The notes: generated by a model not told the origin, from the letters alone. Counted from the first letter of the stretch, positions 1-9,440 are shown. The stretch: 43,438 bases of DNA from Burkholderiales bacterium (GCA_022843925.1 JALHMS010000013.1:98424-141861), one strand, 5' to 3'. Translations and numbers: made by a program.

Positions 1-275
1 CAGTGCCCGACCCACGGGGGTTGTTCTCAGCGTTGCGGGTTCCGGCGTCGAGGGCCCTTCGTGGGTCGAGCATCGCTCGACGCGGCGTCGGCTCGGGCAC
101 CTCGGCGAATCCAGGAGCGCGGGCGTCGGGCAGTGCCCGACCCACGGGGGTTGTTCTCAGCGTTGCGGGTTCCGGCGTCGAGGGCCCTTCGTGGGTCGAG
201 CATCGCTCGACGCTGCGATGGCGTGGGCACTCTGGCGAATGCAGGATCACGAGCGTCGAGCCATTGCTCGACCCA
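1..275. repeat. REP-like palindromic repeat block, about 130-bp period (left window edge)
   Basis: Two nearly identical units begin at 1 and 131, followed by a diverged partial unit. Each unit holds two imperfect hairpins of the type GTCGAGCATCGCTCGAC and CGGGCAGTGCCCG, arranged as facing palindromes with CCCACG flanks. The block is the same family, in reverse orientation, as the arrays at 40605-41487 and 43018-43438. It abuts the 3' end of the minus-strand metallophosphoesterase. Open frames through it are produced by the repeat and are not taken as genes. Confidence 0.85.
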
Positions 276-294
276 CGACCAGCCTCCCGGCCCG

Positions 295-1980
295 CTACCC
301 CACATCTCCCCTGAGGCTCGCTTCCACGTCCGCCAGCGTGAGCAGACCGTCCGAGTCCAGCGCGCCCGCCGCCACGCGCTTCAGGCGGATGGCCCGCCGG
401 GGGCGCGCGTTGCCGAAGAGTGCTGTGAGCTGCCTGCCGAGCTTGCCCGTCGTTTCGGGTGTCTCGACTACGTGCAACACGTGCACCCGCGCGTACACGA
501 GGCTGCGGAGTGCCACCAGCGGGAGCCGCATGCAGCGGGCGTCGATGCCGAGGTCCTGCGCTGTTCGCAACATCGTCTGGGTGGCGACCAGCCAGGCGTG
601 CAGCGCCTCGCCGACGGCCCGGTGTTGGTGGTCTGTCCACTCGATCCACGCTTGCATCAGCGCCAACTGCCGCCCCACCTCCGCTTCGCTGCGCACCACG
701 ACGGGCCTTGCCGACGGCGGCGTCAGGTCCGCGACTGGGCAGTCCGCGGTGCCTGCGTCGATGGCTTCCTCGAGGGTCCGCAGGATCTCGTCCAAATGCC
801 GGCCGAACGCGGTGACGCGGTATGCGAAGGCTTCGTGGACGCTGCGCGTCGGCACCGATTGGTCATCGCGCAGATAGCGCCCCAGGTCTGCAGCCTCCTC
901 GGCTAGGCGCCGCATGCGGGCGATGGGCATCGCGAGGGCCTTCTGCAGCGGCCGCGCGAGGCCGTCCTCGAGATCGACCACATAGCGCCAGTCGAAGTCC
1001 GGCGCGCGCCCGGGCAGGGGGTTTTCGGCATCGTCCCGGAAGAGGCGCGAAGCGAGCCTGGAGGCGTAGCCGCGGGGATTGCACAGCACCCGCACGCCCT
1101 GCGAGACCACGTCGAGCCCCGCGTGCAGATGGCCGTGCGTCCACAGGTCGATGTCGTCGCGGTGGCGGGCGAGCAGTGCGTCCAGAGGGCTCGCGTAGGC
1201 GGCGACGCGTCGCAGATCGTCGCTGAAGGTCTGCCCGTTCCAGTTCTCGGGCAGGAAGTGCTCGGCAGTGATGCCGAACGCCGCCAGCGATCGGAAGGTC
1301 GGCGAGTGATGCGTCACCACCACGGTGGGGCCATCGAACGGCCGATCGAGCATGCGGTTCAGCCACGCCACCGAACGCAGGTGCGCCTGGTAGGAGATGG
1401 CCGGGTGGAACTTGGAGGCGACCTCGAAGGCGGGGTCGTCGTCGGGCAACGGCAGGTGCGCGGCGCGGCACTGGCGCGTGTACCACGCGAAGTTGCGCGA
1501 CGACTCATACCAGCGCGTGGCGTGGATCAGTTCGTAGTCGTTCATCTGCCGGTAGGCCTGATCGACGAGACCCGGGTGCCAGTCGCCGAAGGACGTCCAG
1601 AGCGTCGTGCCGAGGAAGCGCACGCCCTGGATCGTGACGGAGTTCCGCTCCAGCACGTGCACCTGCGTGCCCCGGGCCGCAGCGCGTGCGGCCGGCAGCA
1701 CCTCGTCGAACTCGCGGTCGTAGTACTCGTGGTTGCCCATCACGTAGACGACGGGCTTCCCGCACTTCGCGAGCCACCGGACGGCGTCCTCGACGGGCCC
1801 GATGTCGCCCGAGGCCACGAGGATGTCGAAGTCGAGATCGGCCGGCAGTTCGTAGGGGCCGAACTCCAGGTGCACGTCGGAGATGACGTGGATCCGCGGG
1901 AGCGGGCGGCGGGCGAGCAGGGGCCAGAGGGGCGAGGCGGGGCCGGCGGGAGGGCTGGCTGGGTGTCGATGGGCGTTCAT
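295..1980 (-). CDS. Calcineurin-like metallophosphoesterase with C-terminal extension
   Basis: The N-terminal two thirds carries the metallophosphoesterase metal-binding signature: D35-x-H37 in VISDVHLEF, GD at 58-59, GNHE at 82-85, then THHSP and the late HGHLH motif. It therefore probably hydrolyses a phosphomono- or diester using a two-metal centre; the substrate cannot be read from sequence. Such stand-alone enzymes are usually about 250-300 residues, so the roughly 220-residue helical C-terminal part of this 561-residue protein is extra and unrecognised. No signal peptide is evident, so it is probably cytoplasmic. The ATG at 1980 has no good ribosome site, and a start slightly downstream is possible because the first 28 residues are Pro/Ala-rich. 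It is monocistronic, with its 3' end against the repeat block. Confidence 0.85.
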   Translation of the reverse strand: MNAHRHPASPPAGPASPLWPLLARRPLPRIHVISDVHLEFGPYELPADLDFDILVASGDIGPVEDAVRWLAKCGKPVVYVMGNHEYYDREFDEVLPAARAAARGTQVHVLERNSVTIQGVRFLGTTLWTSFGDWHPGLVDQAYRQMNDYELIHATRWYESSRNFAWYTRQCRAAHLPLPDDDPAFEVASKFHPAISYQAHLRSVAWLNRMLDRPFDGPTVVVTHHSPTFRSLAAFGITAEHFLPENWNGQTFSDDLRRVAAYASPLDALLARHRDDIDLWTHGHLHAGLDVVSQGVRVLCNPRGYASRLASRLFRDDAENPLPGRAPDFDWRYVVDLEDGLARPLQKALAMPIARMRRLAEEAADLGRYLRDDQSVPTRSVHEAFAYRVTAFGRHLDEILRTLEEAIDAGTADCPVADLTPPSARPVVVRSEAEVGRQLALMQAWIEWTDHQHRAVGEALHAWLVATQTMLRTAQDLGIDARCMRLPLVALRSLVYARVHVLHVVETPETTGKLGRQLTALFGNARPRRAIRLKRVAAGALDSDGLLTLADVEASLRGDVG

Positions 1981-2832
1981 GGGGGGATTATCGTCGCCTG
2001 AGGGATGCCCCGATGAATCACGGGGGCATGATGGAGAGGGCTCGTGAGCCCGCAGATGGTGGATGCCGTCCTGCCATCCCGATCGAAAACGTCGCAGGCG
2101 CAGGCCGAAGCCCGCGTCCTGCGCGCACTGCCCGTGGCCGGCCCAACGCCAGTGCCGGGGCGCCCCTCATCGGTGCGCTTGCGCGAGGGACACGCGCCAT
2201 CGGGTTGACGAGGTGCGGGCTCCTACATGGGCTCGAGCGTGGGTTTCGCAAGGGCCGACAAGAGGCAGTGCAGGCGGCCTTGCACAGGTGCCTGCGAGAC
2301 GCCGCCATGGCGCGATGCCGGAGCGCCACCGGTCTCGGTCGGACAGCGCCGCGGCGGGCGATGCATCCGCGCCATCCCCCTTCCTGCGGGGACTGCGTGC
2401 CTCCGCTGCCCTCGAAACGGTGGGCATGCGGATTGCTGAACCCGGACAGTTGAAACACGCCCCGGGAACTCTGGTGTCCCGTCGGGCACGTCGCGCGATG
2501 CGAGGCTCGTCCCGAGGTCGTCGATCGATCGGTGGCGGGTGAGCCGGTCGCGGCATCCCCGTCCCGCACTTGCAAGGCGCCAACCGATTGCAGATGCTTC
2601 GGTGTTGGAGCGGCCACCACGCCGCGGTACCCTGTGCGGCGTTGCGAGATTGCACGCCCGTCGCGTCGACCTGCGGACGCCACCACGACACGCGTGGCCG
2701 GTGGGTCGACGAAGAGCGCCGTTCTGCATCGGCCGAAAGACAGCCGGGTCGGATCCGTCTCCGCGAACGCCGGCTGCCCATCACAGCGCCCTCGGTTGCT
2801 TTTCGGTCCCGGTCAGGGACGGGAGATTCTTC
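1981..2832. other. Gene-poor interval
   Basis: About 850 bases between the divergent metallophosphoesterase and the amidase. Several overlapping frames are open on both strands, as expected at this GC content, but none shows a recognisable domain, a good ribosome site or a convincing composition. The interval should contain the promoters of both flanking genes; I cannot point to a specific promoter. Confidence 0.5.
2821..2826 (+). promoter_or_regulatory. Ribosome binding site that sets a GTG start for the amidase
   Basis: GGGAGA lies six bases before the GTG at 2833. The resulting N-terminus ([13 protein letters not shown]) matches where proline iminopeptidase/amino-acid amidase proteins normally begin, whereas the in-frame ATG at 2539 would add about 98 unrelated residues. 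Confidence 0.6.
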
Positions 2833-3732
2833 GTGTACGACATCGTAGAAGGGCATGCGCCCTTTCGGGAGTACAAGACCTGGTACCGCATCTGCGGAGA
2901 CCTCCGGAGCGGCATGACGCCGCTCGTGGTCGCGCACGGCGGCCCGGGCTGTACTCACGACTACGTGGATGCGTTCCGCGACGTCGCCGAAACCGGCCGT
3001 GCGGTCGTCCACTACGACCAGATCGGCAATGGCCGCTCCACACACCTCCGGGACAAGCCGGCCGACTTCTGGCAGCCCTCGCTCTTCCTCGCCGAACTGG
3101 ATTCGCTGCTGAAGCATCTTGGCATCCAGGACAACTACGCGTTGCTGGGGCAGTCCTGGGGAGGCATGCTGGGATCCGAGCATGCCGTCACCACCCCGCC
3201 TGGCCTCCAGGCGCTGATCATCGCGAATTCGCCCGCTTCGATGGGGCTGTGGTTGCAGGCCGCGGCACGCCTGCGCAGTGCACTGCCCCCGGAGGTCCAG
3301 GCGACGCTGCTGGCCCACGAAGTGGCGGGCACGATCGCCAGCGACGAGTACAAGGCGGCGTCCCAGGTCTTCTACCAGCGACACGTCTGCCGCCTCGATC
3401 CCTGGCCTGACGAAGTGAAGCGGACGTTCGATGCGATGGACACCGACCCGACGGTCTATCACGCCATGAACGGGCCGACCGAGTTCCACGTGATCGGCAG
3501 CCTGAAGGACTGGTCGGTGATCGATCGCCTGCACGCCATCGATGTGCCGGTGCTGTTGATCTCGGGCCGCCACGACGAAGCGGCGCCGGAGGTGGTTCAA
3601 CCTTTTGCAGACCGCATCAAGGACGTCGAATGGGTGATCTTCGAGAACTCGAGCCACATGCCGCACGTGGAGGAGAGGGCCGCGTGCATGGGTGTGGTGA
3701 CGGACTTCCTGAAGAGAAGGCTGGACGCCTAG
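2833..3732 (+). CDS. Alpha/beta hydrolase: L-amino-acid amidase / proline iminopeptidase family
   Basis: A 299-residue alpha/beta hydrolase counted from the GTG at 2833. It has the proline-iminopeptidase oxyanion motif HGGPG (35-39), the nucleophile elbow GQSWGG with Ser108, the acid Asp248 in SGRHDEAAP and His275 in SSHMPHVEE, so the catalytic triad is complete. Length and the opening [10 protein letters not shown] fit the L-amino-acid amidase/proline iminopeptidase group, which releases an N-terminal residue (often proline) from peptides or amides. There is no signal peptide. It lies 58 bases upstream of a complete peptide ABC transporter on the same strand, which suggests that imported peptides or amides are its substrates. 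The upstream in-frame extension from 2539 is rejected as start because it has no family resemblance. Confidence 0.88.
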   Translation: MYDIVEGHAPFREYKTWYRICGDLRSGMTPLVVAHGGPGCTHDYVDAFRDVAETGRAVVHYDQIGNGRSTHLRDKPADFWQPSLFLAELDSLLKHLGIQDNYALLGQSWGGMLGSEHAVTTPPGLQALIIANSPASMGLWLQAAARLRSALPPEVQATLLAHEVAGTIASDEYKAASQVFYQRHVCRLDPWPDEVKRTFDAMDTDPTVYHAMNGPTEFHVIGSLKDWSVIDRLHAIDVPVLLISGRHDEAAPEVVQPFADRIKDVEWVIFENSSHMPHVEERAACMGVVTDFLKRRLDA

Positions 3733-3790
3733 TCCGCAGCGCGCACCGCCGGCCCTCGAGCGCATTCATCCCATCGTCCGGAACCTAGCC

Positions 3791-4729
3791 ATGCACCGTT
3801 ACCGTTTCGTGCTCTGGCGCCCGTTCCAGTTGCTGCCGGTCCTCTTCGGGATCAGCGTGCTCGTCTTCGTCATGGTCCGCTCCATCCCCGGGGACCCCGC
3901 GCGCATCCTGCTGGGAGTGCGCAGCACGCCACAGGCCATTGCGCGCATTCGGGCCCAGTACGGGCTGGATGAACCTCTGTGGTTGCAGTACTTCTATTTC
4001 GTGCGCAACCTGCTGCAGGGGGAGATGGGGAAATCCATCATCTACCGGGTCGATACGCTCAAGCTCATCGACTCGCGCATCCAGCCCACCATCTTCCTGG
4101 TGCTGGGCAGCGTGCTCCTGGCGGTGCTGATCGCCGTGCCACTGGCGACAGGCGCGGCGCGGTATCGCGGCCGACTGGCGGACCATGCGATCCGCCTGAT
4201 CTCCACCATCGGTCTCGGCCTGCCGGCGTTCTGGCTGGGGATCATGGTGATCCTGCTGTTCAGCATCTCGCTGCACTGGTTCCCCGTGTCGGGCTACGGC
4301 AGCGACTGGGCCGAGCGCCTGCATCACCTCTTCCTGCCGTGCCTGACGGTGGCCCTGGCGCTGTCGGCCGTGCTGACCCGGAATCTGCGCGCCAGTCTGC
4401 TGATGGAATTGCAGAACGACTACGTGACCGCCGCCCGGGCCCGCGGGTTGAGCGAGAACCACATCTTCTGGCGTCACGTGATGCCCAACTCGCTCATTCC
4501 CACCATCAACCTGCTGGCGGTCAACATCGGCTGGCTGATCGGCGGCACGGTGGTCATCGAGAGCGTCTTTGCCATTCCCGGACTGGGCCAGTTGCTGGTG
4601 AAGGCCATCATCAGCCGGGACTACATGGTCGTGCAGGGTGTCGTACTCGTGTTCGCGTTGGCGACGGTGGCCGTCAACCTGCTGGCCGACCTGCTGACGG
4701 TGGCGCTCGACCCGAGGGTGAAGCTATGA
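3791..4729 (+). CDS. Peptide ABC transporter permease, DppB/OppB type
   Basis: A 312-residue inner-membrane permease of the binding-protein-dependent transport family. It starts with the characteristic region RPFQLLPVLFGISVLVFVMV, continues with SIPGDPARILLG and IRAQYGLDEPLWLQY, and contains the EAA-like cytoplasmic loop around AARARGLSENHIFWRHVMPN that contacts the ATPase. Length is normal for DppB. It is the first of five tightly packed transporter genes; its TGA overlaps the ATG of the next gene by four bases (ATGA). It forms the heterodimeric channel with the following permease. Dipeptide, oligopeptide and glutathione importers are not separable from sequence alone. Confidence 0.93.
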   Translation: MHRYRFVLWRPFQLLPVLFGISVLVFVMVRSIPGDPARILLGVRSTPQAIARIRAQYGLDEPLWLQYFYFVRNLLQGEMGKSIIYRVDTLKLIDSRIQPTIFLVLGSVLLAVLIAVPLATGAARYRGRLADHAIRLISTIGLGLPAFWLGIMVILLFSISLHWFPVSGYGSDWAERLHHLFLPCLTVALALSAVLTRNLRASLLMELQNDYVTAARARGLSENHIFWRHVMPNSLIPTINLLAVNIGWLIGGTVVIESVFAIPGLGQLLVKAIISRDYMVVQGVVLVFALATVAVNLLADLLTVALDPRVKL

Positions 4730-5571
4730 CCGCGACCCAGAGCGTGGCGGCCATCGGACGCCGTGTGCTGCCGGGCGGTAACACGTTGACCGTCGGGATC
4801 GTCATCCTTGCCGCCTGGGTGCTGGTGGCCTTGCTGTGCCCCTGGATCGCGCCCTTCGATCCCATCTCCCAGGATGCTGATGCCACGTTGCTGCCACCCA
4901 ATCCGGCGCATCCGTTCGGCACGGACAACTTCGGCCGCGACATCCTCTCGCGGGTGATGTGGGGTACGCGCATCGACCTGCAGATCTGCTTCATCGGCGT
5001 GGCGTTCCCGTTCGTGCTCGGCACCATCGTCGGCGCGGTGTCGGGCTACGTCGGCGGCGCGTTGGACACGCTCCTGATGCGCCTGATCGACATCGTCCTC
5101 GCGTTCCCGTTCCTGGTGTTGATGCTCGCGATCATCGCGATCCTGGGCCCGGGGATCAGCAGCTTCTACATCGCGATGGCCATGGTCGGGTGGGTCTCCT
5201 ACGCCCGCCTCGTGCGCTCGCAGGTGCTGTCGCTCAAGCACCGCGATTTCATTCTCGCGGCGCGCAGCCTGGGCTACAGCCATGGGCGCATCCTGTTCTT
5301 CCACCTGCTGCCCAACGCGCTCGCCAGTTCGATCGTGTTCGCCATGTCGGACTGCGTGCTCGTGCTGCTGAGTGGCGCATCGGTGAGTTACCTGGGTCTC
5401 GGTGTCCAGCCTCCCGTGGCCGAGTGGGGCGTGATGGTGGCCGAGGGGCAGGGCTTCATCACGACGGCCTGGTGGATCACCACCTTCCCGGGCCTGGCGA
5501 TCGTCGCGTTGGCGATGGGATTCAGCTTTCTGGCCGACGGCCTGGGCGACAAGTTGGGAGCACGCCCGTGA
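4726..5571 (+). CDS. Peptide ABC transporter permease, DppC/OppC type
   Basis: A 281-residue second permease. It shows the OppC-type N-terminal segment (LCPWIAPFDP, then HPFGTDNFGRDILSRVMWG), five to six hydrophobic segments, and the EAA loop around AARSLGYSHGRILFFHLLPN, where the ATPase docks. The start is the ATG inside the ATGA overlap with the upstream permease, which implies translational coupling; the same frame is open much further upstream, but that part is antisense-quality sequence overlapping DppB. Its own stop overlaps the GTG start of the first ATPase by four bases (GTGA). Confidence 0.93.
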   Translation: MTATQSVAAIGRRVLPGGNTLTVGIVILAAWVLVALLCPWIAPFDPISQDADATLLPPNPAHPFGTDNFGRDILSRVMWGTRIDLQICFIGVAFPFVLGTIVGAVSGYVGGALDTLLMRLIDIVLAFPFLVLMLAIIAILGPGISSFYIAMAMVGWVSYARLVRSQVLSLKHRDFILAARSLGYSHGRILFFHLLPNALASSIVFAMSDCVLVLLSGASVSYLGLGVQPPVAEWGVMVAEGQGFITTAWWITTFPGLAIVALAMGFSFLADGLGDKLGARP

Positions 5572-6560
5572 CGCTGCTCCGGGTGTCGGATCTGACGATC
5601 CAGGACAGGCTGGGAACGGCGCTCGTGGACGGCGTGTCGCTCTCCGTCGATCGGGGAGAGATTCTCGGGCTCGTCGGGGAGAGCGGCTCGGGAAAGACAC
5701 TTGCCTGCCGCGCGATGATGCGTCTGCTGCCCGGCGAGGGGCTGACCATCCGGGGCGGCGAGATCAGGCTGAACGGCGCGGATGTGCTGACCTATGGCGA
5801 GAAGCAGATGATGGCGGTGCGCGGGCGGGAGATCGGCATGATCTTCCAGAATCCCGCGAGCCATCTGAACCCGGTCATGACGATCGGCAGGCAGATCGCG
5901 GAAGGGCGTCGCCGGCACTTCGGCGCGAGCCGCCGCGAGGCGCGCCAACACGCGATCGAATTGTTGCGGCAGGTCGGCATCCCGGACCCCGCCTCACGGG
6001 TCGACAACTACCCGCACGAGTTCTCCGGCGGCATGCGCCAACGCGCCATGATCGCCGTGGCCCTCGCCTGCGAGCCCAAGCTGCTGATCGCCGACGAGCC
6101 GACGACGGCCCTGGATGTCACGGTCCAGATGCAGGTGTTGCATCTGCTCCGGGATCTGCGGGATCGCCTGGGGCTTGCGGTGATCCTCATCACGCACGAT
6201 CTCGGCGTGGTGGCGCAGACCTGCGATCGGATCGCCGTCATGTACGCGGGTCGGTTGTGCGAGACCGGCGGCAAGCGGGAGGTGCTGGGTGCACCCTTGC
6301 ACCCCTACACGCGCGGGCTCATCGAATGCCAGCCCTCCAGCGACGGAGGCGCCGGGCGCATGATCACCATCCAGGGCCAGCCGCCGCTGGCGCAGCGCTT
6401 TCCCGCCGGCTGCCGGTTCCACCCGCGATGCGGTAGCGCGACGGCTGAGTGCGCAAGCGTTCAACCGGAGATGCGCGTCGAACCGGGCGCGGACAGCCAC
6501 GCGGCGGCCTGCCACCACGCTGCGTCCGTGGTGAACCGCGGGATGGTCCATGGCCACTAG
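5568..6560 (+). CDS. Peptide ABC transporter ATPase, DppD/OppD type
   Basis: A 330-residue ATPase read from the GTG at 5568. Walker A is GESGSGKT (37-44), the signature is FSGGMRQR and Walker B is LLIADEPTT with the following ALDVTVQMQVL. The C-terminal oligopeptide-transporter extension is present (PYTRGLIECQPS, and the Cys-containing CRFHPRCGSATAEC stretch that in some relatives binds an Fe-S cluster). It pairs with the next ATPase to power uptake. The GTG start is chosen because of the GTGA overlap and because the protein then begins with the usual LLRVSDLTI strand. It overlaps the next gene by 11 bases. Confidence 0.93.
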   Translation: MTLLRVSDLTIQDRLGTALVDGVSLSVDRGEILGLVGESGSGKTLACRAMMRLLPGEGLTIRGGEIRLNGADVLTYGEKQMMAVRGREIGMIFQNPASHLNPVMTIGRQIAEGRRRHFGASRREARQHAIELLRQVGIPDPASRVDNYPHEFSGGMRQRAMIAVALACEPKLLIADEPTTALDVTVQMQVLHLLRDLRDRLGLAVILITHDLGVVAQTCDRIAVMYAGRLCETGGKREVLGAPLHPYTRGLIECQPSSDGGAGRMITIQGQPPLAQRFPAGCRFHPRCGSATAECASVQPEMRVEPGADSHAAACHHAASVVNRGMVHGH

Positions 6561-7575
6561 CACCTATCCCCTGCTCGAAGTCGAGAACCTGTCGGTGGCC
6601 TTTCCGGTGTCCGGTGGTTTCGGCTTCGGCAGGCGTTCCGTGCATGCGGTCAATGATGTCTCCCTCCGCATCCAGGCGGGCGAGACGTTGGGGCTGGTGG
6701 GCGAGTCGGGCAGCGGGAAGAGCACGCTGGGCCGGGCCATCCTGCATCTCGAACGAGCCACTGCCGGGACTGTGCGGTTCGAGGGCCGGTTGATCACCGG
6801 CGGGCTGCCGTCGGACATCGCGTCGCTGCGCGAGCAGACCGCCATGATCTTCCAGGACCCGTTCTCGTCCTTGAATCCGCGGCAGACCATCGGGGAAGGC
6901 ATCGCCGAAGTGCTGCGGGTGCACGGCAAGGCCCAGGGGGCGGCGATTCCCGCGCGCGTGGGCGAGCTGCTGACCCTGGTGGGCCTCGACCCGGAACACG
7001 CGACCCGCCGCCCCCAGGCCCTGAGCGGCGGCCAGTGCCAGCGCGCCGGGATCGCGCGGGCGCTGGCGATCGAGCCGCGCCTGATCGTGGCCGACGAATG
7101 CGTCGCGGCACTCGACGTCTCCATCCAGGCCCAGATCATCAACCTCCTGATGGACCTGCGCGAGCGCATGGGCCTTGCGATACTCTTTATTGCGCACGAT
7201 CTGGCCGTCGTGCGTCGGCTGTGCGACCGGGTGGCGGTGATGTACCTGGGCCGGATCGTGGAGATGGGGCCGACGCACACCATCTTCGATCAGCCGCTCC
7301 ACCCGTACACATCGGCGCTGGTCGCCGCGATTCCGGAGATCGATCCCGACCGGCCGCTGCCTGCCGACTTGCTGCGGGGGGAGCCGCCGAGTCCGCTGTC
7401 GATTCCCGCCGGTTGCCCCTTTCATCCCCGCTGTATCCATGCCCTGCCCGCATGTGGACATGGTCCGGCCCCCGGGCTTCGGCACCGGGCCGATCATGCC
7501 TTCGCGTGCGTACTTCATGACCGTAGCAGTGACTCGATTCATCCAGTGACCAAAGGAGCGTTGCAACATGAATAA
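6550..7575 (+). CDS. Peptide ABC transporter ATPase, DppF/OppF type
   Basis: A 341-residue ATPase. Walker A is GESGSGKS (51-58), the signature LSGGQCQR, and the C-terminal HPYTSALVAAIPEIDPD followed by PAGCPFHPRC is typical of OppF. An oddity is the Walker B region, VADECVAALDVS: the proline and serine normally seen in DEPVSALDVS are Cys and Ala, although the catalytic Asp-Glu pair is retained. The start overlaps the end of the preceding ATPase by 11 bases, and its stop lies eight bases inside the next gene, so the operon is translated as a coupled series. Confidence 0.92.
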   Translation: MATSTYPLLEVENLSVAFPVSGGFGFGRRSVHAVNDVSLRIQAGETLGLVGESGSGKSTLGRAILHLERATAGTVRFEGRLITGGLPSDIASLREQTAMIFQDPFSSLNPRQTIGEGIAEVLRVHGKAQGAAIPARVGELLTLVGLDPEHATRRPQALSGGQCQRAGIARALAIEPRLIVADECVAALDVSIQAQIINLLMDLRERMGLAILFIAHDLAVVRRLCDRVAVMYLGRIVEMGPTHTIFDQPLHPYTSALVAAIPEIDPDRPLPADLLRGEPPSPLSIPAGCPFHPRCIHALPACGHGPAPGLRHRADHAFACVLHDRSSDSIHPVTKGALQHE

Positions 7576-9079
7576 GCATTTCAAAGTGGCTGCCGCCGGG
7601 CTGATGCTCGCGGCGAGTCTTGTCTGCGAGGTGGCGCAGGCCGCCGGCATCCTGACGATCGGCCGTCGCGAGGACAGCACCACGTTCGACCCGATCAAGT
7701 CGGCCCAGAACGCCGACAACTGGGTCTTCTCGAACGTGTTCGACGTGTTGATCCGCGTCGACAACAGCGGCACGAAGCTGGTGCCGGGTCTTGCGGAAAG
7801 CTGGACGATCTCGCCGGACGGGAAGGTCTACACGTTGAAGTTGCGCGAAGCCAAGTTCTCGGACGGAAGCCCCGTCACCGCCGCCGATGCCGCCTTCAGC
7901 CTCCTGCGCATCCGCGACAACGAAGGCTCTCTGTGGCGCGACTCCTACACGATCATCGACACCGTCCAGGCCAAGGACGCGCGCACGGTGGTCATCACCC
8001 TGAAGTCGCCGTCCGCCGCGTTCCTGTCCCAACTGGCCCTGCCGAACGCATCGGTCATCTCGCAGAAGGCGATGACCAAGCAGGGCGAGGAGGACTTCGC
8101 GGAGCATCCGATGGGCTCCGGCGCCTTCAGCGTCAAGGAATGGGCACGCGGTGAGCGCGTGCGGCTGGTGAAGAACCCGTACTACTGGGAAGCCAGCAAG
8201 GTGAGTCTCGACGGGGTGGATTGGCTGACCCTGCCGGACGACAACACCCGCATGCTGAAGATCCAGGCGGGTGAACTGGACGCGGCGATCGGCGTGCCGT
8301 TCTCGCGCATCGCTTCGCTGAAGAAGGACCCCAATCTCATCGTTCAGCTCGATCGCTCGACCCGCGAGGACCACCTGCTCATCAACCACTCCCGTGGCGT
8401 GCTGGGCAAGGTGGAAGTGCGCCAGGCCTTGGACTTCGCGATCGACAAGAAGTCGATCATCGATACGGTCACCTTCGGCTACGGGAAGATCGCGAACTCC
8501 TTCATTCCCGAGGGCGCGCTCTACTACTACGCCGACAACCTCCGTCGCCCCTACGATCCGCAGAAGGCGAAGCAGTTGCTGGCCAGCGCTGGCGTGAAGA
8601 ACCTCAGCCTCAACTATGTCGTGAACGCCGGCGACGAAGTCGACGAACAGATCGCCGTCCTGCTGCAGCAGCAACTCGCGAAGGTGGGCATCACCGCCAA
8701 GCTGCAGAAGGTCGACCCGAGCCAGAGCTGGGACATGCTGGTGGCCGGCGACTACGACATCTCGGTGATGTACTGGACCAACGACATCCTCGACCCGGAT
8801 CAGAAGACGACCTTCGTCGTCGGACACGATTCCAACATGAACTACATGACGCGCTACGAGAACGAAAAGGTGAAGGCGAAGGTTGCCGCCGCCCGTGTGG
8901 AAACGGACCCGGCCAAGCGCAAGCAGATGTACATCGACCTGCAGAAGATGGCCAAGGCCGACGTGAACTGGATCGACCTCTACTACAGCCCGTACCGCAA
9001 CGTCACGCGCAAGAACGTGAAGGGTTTCATTCAGAACCCCCTGGGGCGGTTCACGCTGGAAGAGACGGTGAAGAAGTAG
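7568..9079 (+). CDS. Periplasmic peptide-binding protein, solute-binding family 5 (DppA/OppA type)
   Basis: A 503-residue secreted protein. The first 25 residues form a signal peptide (MNKHFK, hydrophobic core LMLAASLV, cleavage after AQA). C20 is not in a proper lipobox, so it is predicted to be soluble in the periplasm. Family 5 features follow: DSTTFDPIKSAQNADNW, LVPGLAESWTISPDGKVYTLKLR, and the hinge segment MGSGAFSVKEWARGERVRLV. It captures the substrate and delivers it to the permease pair. AAAGGAG lies about nine bases before the ATG, a strong ribosome site consistent with the higher expression needed for a binding protein. It is the last gene of the operon, followed by REP-like hairpins. 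Confidence 0.93.
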   Translation: MNKHFKVAAAGLMLAASLVCEVAQAAGILTIGRREDSTTFDPIKSAQNADNWVFSNVFDVLIRVDNSGTKLVPGLAESWTISPDGKVYTLKLREAKFSDGSPVTAADAAFSLLRIRDNEGSLWRDSYTIIDTVQAKDARTVVITLKSPSAAFLSQLALPNASVISQKAMTKQGEEDFAEHPMGSGAFSVKEWARGERVRLVKNPYYWEASKVSLDGVDWLTLPDDNTRMLKIQAGELDAAIGVPFSRIASLKKDPNLIVQLDRSTREDHLLINHSRGVLGKVEVRQALDFAIDKKSIIDTVTFGYGKIANSFIPEGALYYYADNLRRPYDPQKAKQLLASAGVKNLSLNYVVNAGDEVDEQIAVLLQQQLAKVGITAKLQKVDPSQSWDMLVAGDYDISVMYWTNDILDPDQKTTFVVGHDSNMNYMTRYENEKVKAKVAAARVETDPAKRKQMYIDLQKMAKADVNWIDLYYSPYRNVTRKNVKGFIQNPLGRFTLEETVKK

Positions 9080-9099
9080 TCGGCCTTAGCCGGAGGGGG

Positions 9100-9400
9100 C
9101 CACGGCCTTTGTAGGGGGGGCCATGGCCTTTGTAGGAGGGGCCCATGGCCTTTGTAGGAGGGGCCCATGGCCCCGAAAGCGGTCAATGCCGCGGAAGCGT
9201 TTCCACCGCAACCATCGCTTTCGCGGGCATGGCCCGCTCCTACAAAAGCTTGGCCAAATCCCACGACGGGTGGTGCACCCACCGGCCGTGTAGGAGCGGC
9301 CCATGGCCGCGAAAGCGGTGGATGCAAGGAAGCGCATCGACCGGAATCGTCGCTCTCGCGGGCATGGCCCGCTCCTACAAGAGCATGGCCCGCTCCTACA
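9100..9400. repeat. Composite REP/BIME-like element, copy 1
   Basis: Palindromic units similar to the Pseudomonas-type REP are arranged in facing pairs: GTAGGAGSGGCCCATGGCC..CGAAAGC and GCTTTCGCGGGCATGGCCCGCTCCTAC. Two full pairs are present (about 9140-9243 and 9290-9380), separated by about 55 bases. The outer half-units are amplified in tandem: CCTTTGTAGG recurs at 9106, 9127 and 9149, and GCATGGCCCGCTCCTACA is duplicated near 9362-9400. The element sits in the transcribed 3' region of the transporter operon, where such hairpins usually stabilise mRNA or act with gyrase/IHF. Confidence 0.85.
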
Positions 9401-9440
9401 GAAGCGTGACCAGATTCCACGATTGGTGGCGCACCAACGG

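Noticed and set aside
2167-3765. 532-codon minus-strand frame
   Set aside because: It is antisense to the alpha/beta hydrolase with an intact catalytic triad, and no domain is recognisable.
3979-4725. N-terminal extension of the second permease
   Set aside because: The frame is open, but the translation is a shadow of the first permease; the true start is the ATGA overlap at 4726.
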